Source: Brevundimonas albigilva (lineage in GTDB: Bacteria; Pseudomonadota; Alphaproteobacteria; Caulobacterales; Caulobacteraceae). Taken from it: a DNA stretch of 64,000 bases. A program made the position numbers and the translations under genes. Numbering within the stretch: the stretch's first letter is position 1; each line of letters begins with the position of its first letter. The stretch covers positions 2,954,501-3,018,500 of the forward strand of contig NZ_CP097298.1 in the NCBI RefSeq assembly GCF_023503965.1, written 5' to 3'. The notes below the pieces were generated by a model. It was not told the origin of the DNA, searched no databases, and saw only the letters and a list, made by a program, of their open reading frames with translations. Of the stretch, positions 8,244 to 16,085 are shown piece by piece.

Positions 8244-9439
8244 ATTTCGGCCTCGATCGCCTGCTGTCCGACGACGCCCTGCGCGCGCAGTTGAAGGGGC
8301 GGCGCGTGGCGCTGCTGGCGCATCCGGCGTCGGTGACGAAGGACCTGACGCACGCCATCGACGCCCTGGCCGCCTGTCCCGAGATCACGCTGAGCGCCGC
8401 CTTCGGGCCGCAGCACGGGATGAAGGGCGACCTGCAGGACAATATGATGGAGAGCCCGGACTATCGCGATCCGGTCCACGGCTTTCCGGTGTTCAGCCTG
8501 TACGGCGAGGTGCGGCGGCCGAAGGACGCGTGGATGGAGACGTTCGACGTCATCCTGATCGACCTGCAGGACCTGGGGTGCCGCATCTACACCTACGTCA
8601 CGACGCTGCTCTATGTGCTGGAGGCGGCGGCGAAGCACGGCAAGGCGGTGTGGGTGCTGGACCGGCCCAATCCGGCGGGACGGCCGGTCGAGGGCATGAC
8701 GCTGAAGCCGGGGTTCGAGAGCTTCGTCGGGGCCGGGCCGATGCCGATGCGGCATGGCATGACCATGGGGGAACTGGGCCTGTGGTTCGTCGACCGCTTC
8801 AAGCTGGATGTCGACTACCGCGTGGTGGAGATGGAGGGCTGGCGGCCGGACGAGGGGCCGGGGTACGGCTGGCCGCTGCTCGAGCGGGCCTGGGTCAATC
8901 CCAGTCCGAACGCGCCGAACCTGAGCATGGCCAGGACTTATGCCGGCACGGTGATGCTGGAGGGGGCGACCCTGTCGGAAGGGCGGGGGACGACGCGGCC
9001 GCTGGAGCTGTTCGGGGCGCCGGACATCGACGCGCGGGCGGTCATCTTCGAGATGCAGGCGCTGGCGCCGGAGTGGCTGACGGGGTGCGTGCTGCGCGAA
9101 TGCTGGTTCCAGCCGACCTTCCACAAGCATGTCGGCCAACTGTGCAGCGGCGTGCAGATCCACGTCGAGGGACCGCATTACGACCATGCGGCGTTCCGGC
9201 CGTGGCGGGTGCAGGCGCTCGGGTTCAAGGCGATCCGGCGGCTGTATCCGGATTACGACCTGTGGCGCGACTTTCCGTATGAGTACGCCTTCGGGCGGCT
9301 GCCGATCGACACCATCAACGGCGGGCCGGGGCTGCGCGAATGGGTCGACGACGGGGGCGGCGCGGGGGACCTGGACGCGCCAGCCTTGTCGGACGAGCAA
9401 TCTTGGATTGAGATTCGGCGTCCCCATCTGCTGTACTGA
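8240..9439 (+). CDS. namZ: DUF1343/NamZ-type exo-beta-N-acetylmuramidase
   Basis: 399 residues, full length for the family (GH171), whose characterised members release N-acetylmuramic acid from the non-reducing end of peptidoglycan fragments. Hallmarks include AAFGPQHGMKGDLQDNM, FDVILIDLQDLGCRIYTYVTT, LDRPNPAGRPVEG, NPSPNAPNL and LSEGRGTTRPLELFGAP. Characterised homologues are exported, but this protein starts directly with MNFGLDRLLSDDALR and shows no signal peptide, which would place it in the cytosol as a recycling enzyme; that is inference. It is coupled to the upstream DOMON-like gene by a 4-bp overlap. Confidence 0.85.
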   Translation: MNFGLDRLLSDDALRAQLKGRRVALLAHPASVTKDLTHAIDALAACPEITLSAAFGPQHGMKGDLQDNMMESPDYRDPVHGFPVFSLYGEVRRPKDAWMETFDVILIDLQDLGCRIYTYVTTLLYVLEAAAKHGKAVWVLDRPNPAGRPVEGMTLKPGFESFVGAGPMPMRHGMTMGELGLWFVDRFKLDVDYRVVEMEGWRPDEGPGYGWPLLERAWVNPSPNAPNLSMARTYAGTVMLEGATLSEGRGTTRPLELFGAPDIDARAVIFEMQALAPEWLTGCVLRECWFQPTFHKHVGQLCSGVQIHVEGPHYDHAAFRPWRVQALGFKAIRRLYPDYDLWRDFPYEYAFGRLPIDTINGGPGLREWVDDGGGAGDLDAPALSDEQSWIEIRRPHLLY

Positions 9440-9456
9440 ACAGCGGGGCATTCGGG

Positions 9457-10179
9457 ATGATGCGACGATGGATCGCCGGCCTGTGCGGAGGAGGCGTGAT
9501 GCTGGGTTTGGCGATGGCGGTGGTTCTCTCGATGAGCCAACCGAATCCGGACGGTTTGAGTGTCGAGGCTCGGGAAGCGATCAAGCCGGTCGTCCAGGCG
9601 CTGGAGACCGAGAAGGCGCGTCAGGCCGCGCTGGCCCCGGCGGCCAGCGACCGCGAGCGGTTGGAGCGCATGGGCGTGCTGGATCAGGCTGGCCGCCATG
9701 CGCTGAACAGCGTGGACTACAGCCGCCTGCCGCCCGAGGAGCGGTCGGCCGCGCGCGCGGCGATCTGGCGCGTGCTGGGCGAGAATGACCGCGCCCTGAT
9801 GGCGGAACTGCTGACCATGGTTCCGCCGGAGGGTTGGTTCCTGAAGAGCCGGTATGGCGAGCAGGCTGCGGGCTCGGCCTTCCTGATCGTACAGCATTCC
9901 GGGGCCGAGCACTGGCGACGGTTCGTGCCGGTGTTGGAGCCGCTGGTGGCGAGAGGCGAGGTGGACGGAGAGGAATATGGCCTGATGTACGACCGCCTGG
10001 CCGTCAGCGAGGGCCGCCCGCAGCGCTATGGAACCCAAATGACCTGCCGCGACGGGCGATGGGTGGTCGAGAATCTGGAAGAGCCCGAGCGTGTGGAGAC
10101 GCGCCGCCGCGAGATGGGCTTCCGATGGACGATGGCGGAGTACGAGGCGCGGTTCGCCGCTTCGGCGCCCTGCGCCTAA
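9457..10179 (+). CDS. DUF6624-like exported or membrane-anchored protein
   Basis: 240 residues. The N-terminus MMRRWIAGLCGGGVMLGLAMAVVLSM is a signal peptide or uncleaved anchor. The remainder is mainly helical. The pattern LIVQHSG, RFVPVLEPLVARGEVDGEEYGLMYDRLAVSEGRPQRYGTQ, then PERVETRRREMGF, fits the DUF6624 signature as I remember it. The function is unknown. It follows namZ by 17 bp on the same strand and may share its transcript. Confidence 0.6.
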   Translation: MMRRWIAGLCGGGVMLGLAMAVVLSMSQPNPDGLSVEAREAIKPVVQALETEKARQAALAPAASDRERLERMGVLDQAGRHALNSVDYSRLPPEERSAARAAIWRVLGENDRALMAELLTMVPPEGWFLKSRYGEQAAGSAFLIVQHSGAEHWRRFVPVLEPLVARGEVDGEEYGLMYDRLAVSEGRPQRYGTQMTCRDGRWVVENLEEPERVETRRREMGFRWTMAEYEARFAASAPCA

Positions 10180-10272
10180 GATTTGCTGCGATCGCGAAGC
10201 GACGGAGGGCGGCGGCGTGCCAAAGGGCCTGTCCGGCGGATCGTTGTCTCTGAACATCCTGCGCTTTTTTGT

Positions 10273-10358
10273 ATAAACGCAGTTTATTGTGCATCTGCAA
10301 ATAAGTGATTGGGCTTATCCGTTCGAGTCGGTTAGAAGGACCTCCTCCCCAATCACTT
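10273..10358. promoter_or_regulatory. ahpC upstream region with two inverted repeats
   Basis: A perfect AT-rich palindrome ATAAAC-GCA-GTTTAT sits at 10273-10287. Further down, 11-bp arms AAGTGATTGGG (10303-10313) and CCCAATCACTT (10348-10358) are exact complements 34 bases apart and end 18 bp before the ahpC start. The first could be an operator; the second could fold the leader RNA or bind a dimeric regulator. Neither clearly matches the four-half-site OxyR consensus. Confidence 0.5.
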
Positions 10359-10376
10359 CCAGCCTATGGATTTCGC

Positions 10377-10940
10377 ATGGCCCTCATCAACACGACCATC
10401 AAGCCGTTCACGGCCACCGCCTACAAGCAGGGCAAGTTCGTCGAGATTTCCGACGCCGACGTGAAGGGCAAGTGGGGCGTCTTCTTCTTCTATCCGGCCG
10501 ACTTCACCTTCGTGTGCCCGACCGAGCTGGAAGACCTGGCCGGCATCTATCCGACCCTGCAGGGCCTGGACGTGGAAGTGTTCTCGGTCTCGACCGACAC
10601 CCACTTCAGCCACAAGGCCTGGCACGACACCTCGCCGGCGATCGGCAAGATCGACTACTACATGGTCGGCGACCAGTCGGGCACGATCACCAACAACTTC
10701 GACGTGATGCGTCCGGGCGTGGGCCTGGCCGACCGCGCGACCTTCCTGGTCGATCCGGACGGCGTGATCCAGTTCATGGAGATCACCTCGGAAGGCGTGG
10801 GCCGCAACGCCTCGGAACTGCTGCGCAAGGTCAAGGCCGCCCAGTATGTGCGTTCGCACCCCGGCGAAGTCTGCCCGGCCAAGTGGGAAGAGGGTGAAGC
10901 CACCCTGGCCCCGTCGCTGGACCTGGTCGGCAAGATCTAA
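10377..10940 (+). CDS. ahpC: alkyl hydroperoxide reductase subunit C (2-Cys peroxiredoxin)
   Basis: 187 residues, canonical length. It reduces H2O2, organic peroxides and peroxynitrite. The peroxidatic C47 lies in [10 protein letters not shown] and the resolving C166 in [10 protein letters not shown]; Thr and Arg of the active site are visible ([17 protein letters not shown]). The start [11 protein letters not shown] at ATG 10377 matches the family; the longer open frame upstream does not. ahpF follows 191 bp downstream on the same strand. Confidence 0.97.
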   Translation: MALINTTIKPFTATAYKQGKFVEISDADVKGKWGVFFFYPADFTFVCPTELEDLAGIYPTLQGLDVEVFSVSTDTHFSHKAWHDTSPAIGKIDYYMVGDQSGTITNNFDVMRPGVGLADRATFLVDPDGVIQFMEITSEGVGRNASELLRKVKAAQYVRSHPGEVCPAKWEEGEATLAPSLDLVGKI

Positions 10941-11131
10941 GCCCGACGACCCAGACAGACCGGCGGCGCGTCGCGTTTTCGCCGCCGGTTCACGGCGCCC
11001 GGTCCGCCGGGCGTCCGCAGAGGCCGCGGGGTGCATGTAGTGTTTCCGTCCCCGCGGCCTTTTTGCGTCCGGTCCTCGCCCGCAGCGGCTGGAGGACGGC
11101 GCGTTCCACCCGAGATTTTGTGAGGATCCCG

Positions 11132-12718
11132 ATGCTCGACGCCAATCTGAAAACCCAGCTGGAAGGCTATCTGAAGAACATCGTGCATCCGGTCGAGCTG
11201 GTCGCCTCGCTGGGCGCCGGCCCGAAGTCGCAGGAGCTGAAGGCCCTGCTGGAGGACATCGTCTCGGTCTCGCACGGCAAGGTGGAGATGGGCCGCGACT
11301 TCGACGACGTGCGCCAGCCCAGCTTCCTGATCCGCCGCAAGGGAACGGACATCGGCGTGCGCTTCGCCGGCATCCCGCTGGGCCACGAGTTCACCTCGCT
11401 GGTGCTGGCCCTGCTGCACGTCGGCGGCCATCCGTCCAAGGCGGCGCAGGAGGTGATCCAGCAGGTCAAGGACCTGGACGGCGACTATCTGTTCGAGACC
11501 TATTTCTCGCTGTCGTGCCAGAACTGCCCCGACGTGGTGCAGGCCCTGAACCTGATGAGCGTCATCAACCCGCGCATCAAGCACGTCGCGATCGAGGGCG
11601 GCCTGTTCAAGGACGAGGTCGAGGAACGCAAGATCATGGCCGTGCCGACGGTCTTCCTGAACGGCGAACTGTTCGGGCAGGGCCGGATGGAGCTGGAGCA
11701 GATCGTCGCCCGGATCGACAGCGGCGCCGAGGCCAAGGCGGCCGAGAAGATCAAGGCCAAGGACCCGTTCGACGTGCTGGTGGTCGGCGGCGGTCCGGCC
11801 GGCGCGGCGGCGGCCATCTACACCGCGCGCAAGGGCATCCGCACCGGCGTGGCGGCCGAGCGCTTCGGCGGCCAGGTGCTGGACACCATGGCGATCGAGA
11901 ACTTCATCTCCGTGCCCCACACCGAGGGGCCCAGGCTGGCCGCCCAGCTGGAGCAGCACGTCCGCGAGTATGAAGTGGACATCATGAACCTGCAGCGGGC
12001 GTCGCGTCTAATCCCGGCCAAGGTTCCGGGCGGGCTGCACGAGGTCCAGCTGGAGAACGGCGCCAGCCTGAAGGCGCGCACCGTGATCCTGTCGACCGGC
12101 GCGCGCTGGCGGCAGATGAACGTGCCGGGCGAGGACCAGTACCGGAACAAGGGCGTGGCCTATTGCCCGCACTGCGACGGGCCGCTGTTCAAGGGCAAGC
12201 GGGTGGCGGTGATCGGCGGCGGCAACTCGGGCGTCGAGGCGGCCATCGACCTGGCCGGCATCGTGGCCCATGTCACCCTGATCGAGTTCGACAGCGAACT
12301 GCGGGCCGACGCCGTGCTGCAAAGGAAGCTGGCGACCCTGCCGAACGTCAGGATCGTCACCTCGGCCCTGACGACCCAGGTGCTAGGCGACGGGGAGAAG
12401 GTGAACGGCCTGGTCTACAAGGACCGCAACTCGGACGCCGTGCACGAGGTCCAGCTGGAAGGCGTGTTCGTCCAGATCGGCCTGGTCCCGAACACCGAAT
12501 GGCTGCACGGGGCGGTGGCCCTGACCCCGCGCGGCGAGATCGAGGTCGATCATCGCGGCGAGACGTCCCAGCCGGGCGTGTTCGCGGCGGGCGACGCCAC
12601 GACCGTGCCCTACAAGCAGATCGTCATCGCCATGGGCGAGGGCTCCAAGGCCGGCCTGTCGGCCTTCGACTACCTGATCCGCACCGTCCCGGCCGAAGAG
12701 GCGACGGAGGCGGCTTAA
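11132..12718 (+). CDS. ahpF: alkyl hydroperoxide reductase subunit F
   Basis: 528 residues. This FAD/NADH flavoprotein recharges AhpC. The N-terminal double-thioredoxin domain carries the CxxC pair C129/C132 ([11 protein letters not shown]). From about residue 215 come the FAD site ([21 protein letters not shown]), the redox CxxC C345/C348 ([11 protein letters not shown]), the NADH site ([15 protein letters not shown]) and the C-terminal FAD motif [18 protein letters not shown] 11132 ([14 protein letters not shown]) is the family start. Confidence 0.97.
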   Translation: MLDANLKTQLEGYLKNIVHPVELVASLGAGPKSQELKALLEDIVSVSHGKVEMGRDFDDVRQPSFLIRRKGTDIGVRFAGIPLGHEFTSLVLALLHVGGHPSKAAQEVIQQVKDLDGDYLFETYFSLSCQNCPDVVQALNLMSVINPRIKHVAIEGGLFKDEVEERKIMAVPTVFLNGELFGQGRMELEQIVARIDSGAEAKAAEKIKAKDPFDVLVVGGGPAGAAAAIYTARKGIRTGVAAERFGGQVLDTMAIENFISVPHTEGPRLAAQLEQHVREYEVDIMNLQRASRLIPAKVPGGLHEVQLENGASLKARTVILSTGARWRQMNVPGEDQYRNKGVAYCPHCDGPLFKGKRVAVIGGGNSGVEAAIDLAGIVAHVTLIEFDSELRADAVLQRKLATLPNVRIVTSALTTQVLGDGEKVNGLVYKDRNSDAVHEVQLEGVFVQIGLVPNTEWLHGAVALTPRGEIEVDHRGETSQPGVFAAGDATTVPYKQIVIAMGEGSKAGLSAFDYLIRTVPAEEATEAA

Positions 12719-12725
12719 GTTTCGT

Positions 12726-12761
12726 TTCCGCTCATTCCGGCTTTCGCCGGGATGAGCGGAA
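12726..12761. terminator. hairpin between convergent ahpF and NDH-2 genes (terminator or REP-like)
   Basis: Arms of 15 bp with one mismatch: TTCCGCTCATTCCGG at 12726-12740 pairs with 12747-12761 around CTTTCG. It fills the 50-bp gap between convergent genes. There is no long T-tract, so it may also be a dispersed REP-like element of the 'ATTCCGGC...GCCGGGAT' kind found in many proteobacteria. Confidence 0.65.
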
Positions 12762-12768
12762 GGCGGGC

Positions 12769-14043
12769 TCAATGCAGCTTCAGCCGTCCGGAGACGCGGC
12801 GGTGGAGCAGGCGCGAGAGGGCCAGAAGGGCCGTGCGGCGCACGCCGATGATGGCGCGGTGGTGGTCGAGGTGCAGGGCCATGTAGGCCCATTTGGCCAG
12901 CAGGCCCTCGATCAGGAAGTCAGGACCGCCCAGGCCGCCCATCAGGGAGCCGACGCCCTTGTCGTCGCCCAGCGACACCAGCGAGCCCTTGTCGCGATAG
13001 ACGTAGGGACCGGGATCGCGCGCCGGGTCGGATAGGGCCTTCGCAAGATAGGCGGCCTGCTGCGCCGCCGCCTGGGCGCGGGCGGGGACGGGGCGGCCGT
13101 CGGGGCCGGGCGCCTCGGCGCAATCGCCCAGGGCGTAGATGTCTGGGGCGGAGGTCCGCAGGCGGTCGTCGACGACGAACTGGTTCAGGCGGCCGGTCTT
13201 CAGGCCGAAGGCGCGATTGCGGTCGTCCGCCTTCACCCCGGCGGCCCAGACGATCAGGTCGGCGGGGACCGGGCCCCGGCTGGTGTCGAGACGGTCGGGA
13301 TGGACGGCCTGGACCTGCGCGTCGGTGAGCAGGCGCACGCCCTTGGCCTCCAGCGCGCGGGCCGCCTTGTCGGAAACGCGCTCGGGCAGGCCGCCCAGGA
13401 TGCGCGGCGCGGCCTCGACGATGGTCACGTTCAGGTCGAAGCGCTGGTCGGGCGTCAGTCCGGCGGACAGTTCGTCGTGGCCCTCGATCAGTTCGGTGGA
13501 CAGCTCCACGCCGGTGGCCCCGGCGCCGACGATGGCGATGTTCAGCGTCCGCTCGTCCGAATAGGCGGCGGCGAGGAAGGCCGAGGTCAGGCGGCGGTTG
13601 AATCCTTCCGCGTCGGCGACGTCTTCCAGCAGGTGCGCGTGTTCGGCCGCGCCGGGGGTGTCGAACAGGTTGGAGCCGCTGCCGGTCGCCAGGACCAGGG
13701 TGCGGTAGGAAAGGGTGCGCGGCGCGACCAGCACCTGGCCGTCGCCGTCGCGGATTTCCGCCAGGGAGATTGTCTTCGCCTCGGGGTCGAGGCCGGTCAG
13801 GTCGCCGAAGGCGAACCTGAAGTGATTGCGGCGCGCCAGGACGGGATAGGACAGGCCCTCCTGGTGGCTGTCCAGCGAACCGGCGGCGACCTCGTGCAGG
13901 CTGGGCTTCCACAGGTGGAAGATGGAGCGGTCGATCAGCAGGACGCGGCGGCGTCCCTCTCGCGGGCCGAAGCGACGGCCCAGACGGGCGGCCAGCTCAA
14001 GCCCGCCGGCGCCGCCGCCGATGATGACGATGTCGTGCTGCAT
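12769..14043 (-). CDS. ndh: type II NADH dehydrogenase (NDH-2 family flavoprotein)
   Basis: 424 residues from ATG 14043 (MQHDIVIIGGGAGGLELAARLG). The first Rossmann motif binds FAD; the second (NIAIVGAGATGVELSTEL) binds NADH; DIYALGDCAEAP near residue 315 is the FAD-ribityl motif. The C-terminal amphipathic stretch (GLLAKWAYMALHLDHHRAIIGVRRTALLALSRLLHRRV) is the peripheral membrane anchor. It passes electrons from NADH to quinone without proton pumping. An extension to an upstream Met at 14091 would add 16 unrelated residues. Confidence 0.88.
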   Translation of the reverse strand: MQHDIVIIGGGAGGLELAARLGRRFGPREGRRRVLLIDRSIFHLWKPSLHEVAAGSLDSHQEGLSYPVLARRNHFRFAFGDLTGLDPEAKTISLAEIRDGDGQVLVAPRTLSYRTLVLATGSGSNLFDTPGAAEHAHLLEDVADAEGFNRRLTSAFLAAAYSDERTLNIAIVGAGATGVELSTELIEGHDELSAGLTPDQRFDLNVTIVEAAPRILGGLPERVSDKAARALEAKGVRLLTDAQVQAVHPDRLDTSRGPVPADLIVWAAGVKADDRNRAFGLKTGRLNQFVVDDRLRTSAPDIYALGDCAEAPGPDGRPVPARAQAAAQQAAYLAKALSDPARDPGPYVYRDKGSLVSLGDDKGVGSLMGGLGGPDFLIEGLLAKWAYMALHLDHHRAIIGVRRTALLALSRLLHRRVSGRLKLH

Positions 14044-14056
14044 CAGAGATCCCCGA

Positions 14057-14494
14057 TCACGAGCCGGGAGCGATTGGAAGCAGAACGGCATTGACGCCCA
14101 GCATGGCCGCGCCAGCCGCCATACGTTTGTCGAGCGTAACGAGCGTCATGTCGAAATCGGCGGCGATCGCCACATGAAGGGCGTCTCCGGCGCGCAGGCC
14201 GGTCTCATGCTTGTCGGCGAATTTACGAGCCGCGAAGAAGTGGGTTTCATCGATCGGGGTGGAAACGAGGAAGGTGTTTCGCATCTCTTCAAGCTGCCGG
14301 GCGCTCGCCGCCTTCGCATGTTCGTCGATCTGGCCCGTCCGCAGTTTGATGGACAGGGCGGAGGCGACTTCCGTCAAGGTCCAATGGCTGAATGCGAGAT
14401 CGTCCTCTCGCGGCCGTAGCCAGTTCTGGACCGCTTTGCGGCTTATCTCTTCGGTGACGGCGGCGACGAGGACCGACGCATCGAGATAGTGCAT
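14057..14494 (-). CDS. vapC: PIN-domain ribonuclease toxin of a VapBC module
   Basis: 145 residues. PIN fold: the first catalytic Asp is D5 (MHYLDASVLVAAVTEE), the Glu lies in LTEVASAL, and the later acidic cluster is GLRAGDALHVAIA and TLVTLDKRMA. Toxins of this family cleave tRNA or rRNA when freed from their antitoxin. The ATG overlaps the antitoxin stop by one base (TGATG). The module sits between ndh and the alpha/beta hydrolase gene, with no mobile-element remnants. Confidence 0.9.
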   Translation of the reverse strand: MHYLDASVLVAAVTEEISRKAVQNWLRPREDDLAFSHWTLTEVASALSIKLRTGQIDEHAKAASARQLEEMRNTFLVSTPIDETHFFAARKFADKHETGLRAGDALHVAIAADFDMTLVTLDKRMAAGAAMLGVNAVLLPIAPGS

Positions 14495-14733
14495 CAATAG
14501 CCGCTGTCGCGGAGCTTGCGCATGAAGTCGCCTGCGCTTTCGGGCTGAGGGGTCATGGCGCTGGTCACCCGCTCCAGCTCGTCCCAATCGAAGGGTTTGC
14601 GAGGCTTTTCAGGCGGCAGGAGACGGGCGACAGATTTACCGCGCCGGACGATCTCGATCTCCTCGCCGTTGGAGGCGCGGGTGACCAGTTCGCTCAAGTG
14701 CGCCTTGGCGTCGGCGAGATTGATGCGTTCCAC
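14494..14733 (-). CDS. vapB: Phd/YefM-type antitoxin of the VapBC module
   Basis: 79 residues. The N-terminus INLADAKAHLSELVTRASNGEEIEIVRRGKSVARLLP is the Phd/YefM DNA-binding fold. The C-terminal part (FDWDELERVTSAMTPQPESAGDFMRKLRDSGY) is the likely toxin-neutralising arm. It is the first gene of the pair, as usual, and its stop overlaps the vapC start. A palindrome 10 bp upstream is a likely autoregulatory operator. Confidence 0.9.
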   Translation of the reverse strand: MERINLADAKAHLSELVTRASNGEEIEIVRRGKSVARLLPPEKPRKPFDWDELERVTSAMTPQPESAGDFMRKLRDSGY

Positions 14734-14742
14734 GATCGCTTC

Positions 14743-14762
14743 CTGACCAGTTGGTTGGTCAG
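14743..14762. promoter_or_regulatory. palindromic operator candidate of vapBC
   Basis: Perfect inverted repeat CTGACCA (14743-14749) and TGGTCAG (14756-14762) around a 6-bp centre, 10 bp upstream of the vapB start. Antitoxin-toxin complexes of this family repress their own promoter through such sites. Confidence 0.65.
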
Positions 14763-14786
14763 TTTAGCACGATCCCGATACAGGCT

Positions 14787-15437
14787 CTACGCCGGGTTCT
14801 CTTCCAGACGCTTGTCCAGATAGGCGCCGACGCGGCGATCGACGGCGGCGAGGTGGTCCTGCCAGAAGTGGCTGGCGCCTTCTTCCAGTTCGTAGTCGAT
14901 GACGATGCCCTTCTGGGTCCGCAGCTTGTTGACCACACGCTCGACCTCGACCGGCGGAACGATGGTGTCGGCCGTGCCGTGCAGGAACAGGCCGGACGCC
15001 GGGCAGGGGGCCAGGAAGCTGAAATCGTACATGTTCGACGGCGGCGAGACCGAGATGAAGCCGTCCGTCTCGGGCCGGCGCATCAGCAGCTGCATGCCGA
15101 TGTAGGCCCCGAACTGATAGCCGGCGACCCAGGTCTGGGTGGCGGCGGGATTGTTGGCCTGAAGCCAGTCCAGGGCCGTCGCCGCGTCGGCCAGTTCGCC
15201 GATGCCCGAATCGAACTCGCCCTGCGACTTGCCCACGCCGCGGGAATTGTAGCGCAGGGTGGCGAAGCCGCGCTGCTGGAACAGCTGGTGCAGGGTCACG
15301 GTCACCGGATTGTTCATGTGCCCGCCGGCCTTGGGGTGCGGGTGCAGGATCAGGGCGATCGGCGCATTGGGGCGCTTGCCGGGAGAATAGCGGCCTTCGA
15401 TGCGGCCGGCCGCGCCGGGCAGGATGACTTCAGGCAT
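14787..15437 (-). CDS. alpha/beta hydrolase-fold protein with Gln at the nucleophile position
   Basis: 216 residues, COG2945-like. Recognisable parts are LILHPHPKAGGHMNNPV (oxyanion region), FATLRYNSRGVGKSQGEFDSG, the acid loop FLHGTADTIVPP and the histidine in EGASHFW. The nucleophile elbow, normally GxSxG, reads AGYQFGA, with Q108 (codon CAG) where Ser is expected. As written it should not act as a serine hydrolase. It could be a non-catalytic family member or a lineage-specific variant. It is divergent from iscR. Confidence 0.75.
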   Translation of the reverse strand: MPEVILPGAAGRIEGRYSPGKRPNAPIALILHPHPKAGGHMNNPVTVTLHQLFQQRGFATLRYNSRGVGKSQGEFDSGIGELADAATALDWLQANNPAATQTWVAGYQFGAYIGMQLLMRRPETDGFISVSPPSNMYDFSFLAPCPASGLFLHGTADTIVPPVEVERVVNKLRTQKGIVIDYELEEGASHFWQDHLAAVDRRVGAYLDKRLEENPA

Positions 15438-15484
15438 GTCGGCTCTGCAATCCGTTCAACTGTCATTTCGCGGCTGCGTAATAC

Positions 15485-15514
15485 TTGACCGCCAGGGTAG
15501 GACTTTCTAAGTCC
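15485..15514 (+). promoter_or_regulatory. iscR promoter with IscR-type palindrome
   Basis: TTGACC (15485-15490) looks like a -35 element. Just downstream, GGACTT-TCT-AAGTCC (15500-15514) is a perfect palindrome whose core is GACT-N5-AGTC, the invariant part of the E. coli type 1 IscR site. It lies 80 bp before the iscR start, where the protein would repress its own operon. Binding is inferred, not shown. Confidence 0.6.
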
Positions 15515-15593
15515 CTCCGGCGCGCCGCCGCCTTTGCGAAGGCGCGGGTTCTAGCACAGGAGCCCCGAAAAGCGCAATTTTTGAGGGTGCGCG

Positions 15594-16085
15594 ATGCGTC
15601 TGTCGACCAAGGGACGATACGCCGTGATGGCGATGGCCGATCTGGCCAAGAACGGGCGCGGCGACGGCGGCGAAGGCCGGGCCGTATCGCTGGCCGAGAT
15701 CGCCGCGCGCCAGGAAATTTCGCTGAGCTATCTGGAGCAGCTGTTCGCCCGTCTGAGAAAGAGCGGGCTGGTGCGCAGCGTGCGCGGGCCGGGCGGCGGC
15801 TATCGGCTGGCCAAGGGCGCGCACGAGACGGTGGTGGCCGAGATCGTGCTGGCGGTGGACGAACCGATCCGCGCAACCCGCTGCGTGGCGCACGGCACGC
15901 CCAAGGGCTGCATGCTGGGCGGCGAGCGCTGCATCACCCACGACCTGTGGGAAGACCTGGGCGACGAGATCCACCGCTATCTGGCCGGCGTGTCGCTGGA
16001 GGACGTGGTGATGCGGCGGACCGGCGCGCGGCGTCGCGCGGCCCTGTCGGCCGACGACGGCGCGGCCGTGGGGGTGGCGGCATGA
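15594..16085 (+). CDS. iscR: Rrf2-family [2Fe-2S] regulator IscR
   Basis: 163 residues. The winged helix (MRLSTKGRYAVMAMADLA, ISLSYLEQLFARLRKSGLVRSVRGPGGGYRLAK) is followed by the cluster loop with C97, C106, C113 and H116 (TRCVAHGTPKGCMLGGERCITH), the Cys3-His set of IscR. The 8- and 6-residue gaps are longer than the 5 and 5 of E. coli IscR. It senses cluster demand and probably controls the nine-gene transcript it heads. Its stop overlaps the next start (ATGA). Confidence 0.93.
   Translation: MRLSTKGRYAVMAMADLAKNGRGDGGEGRAVSLAEIAARQEISLSYLEQLFARLRKSGLVRSVRGPGGGYRLAKGAHETVVAEIVLAVDEPIRATRCVAHGTPKGCMLGGERCITHDLWEDLGDEIHRYLAGVSLEDVVMRRTGARRRAALSADDGAAVGVAA

Noticed and set aside
10319-10350. 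tRNA T-arm-like GTTCGAGTC before ahpC
   Set aside because: No matching acceptor, D or anticodon stems can be built around it.
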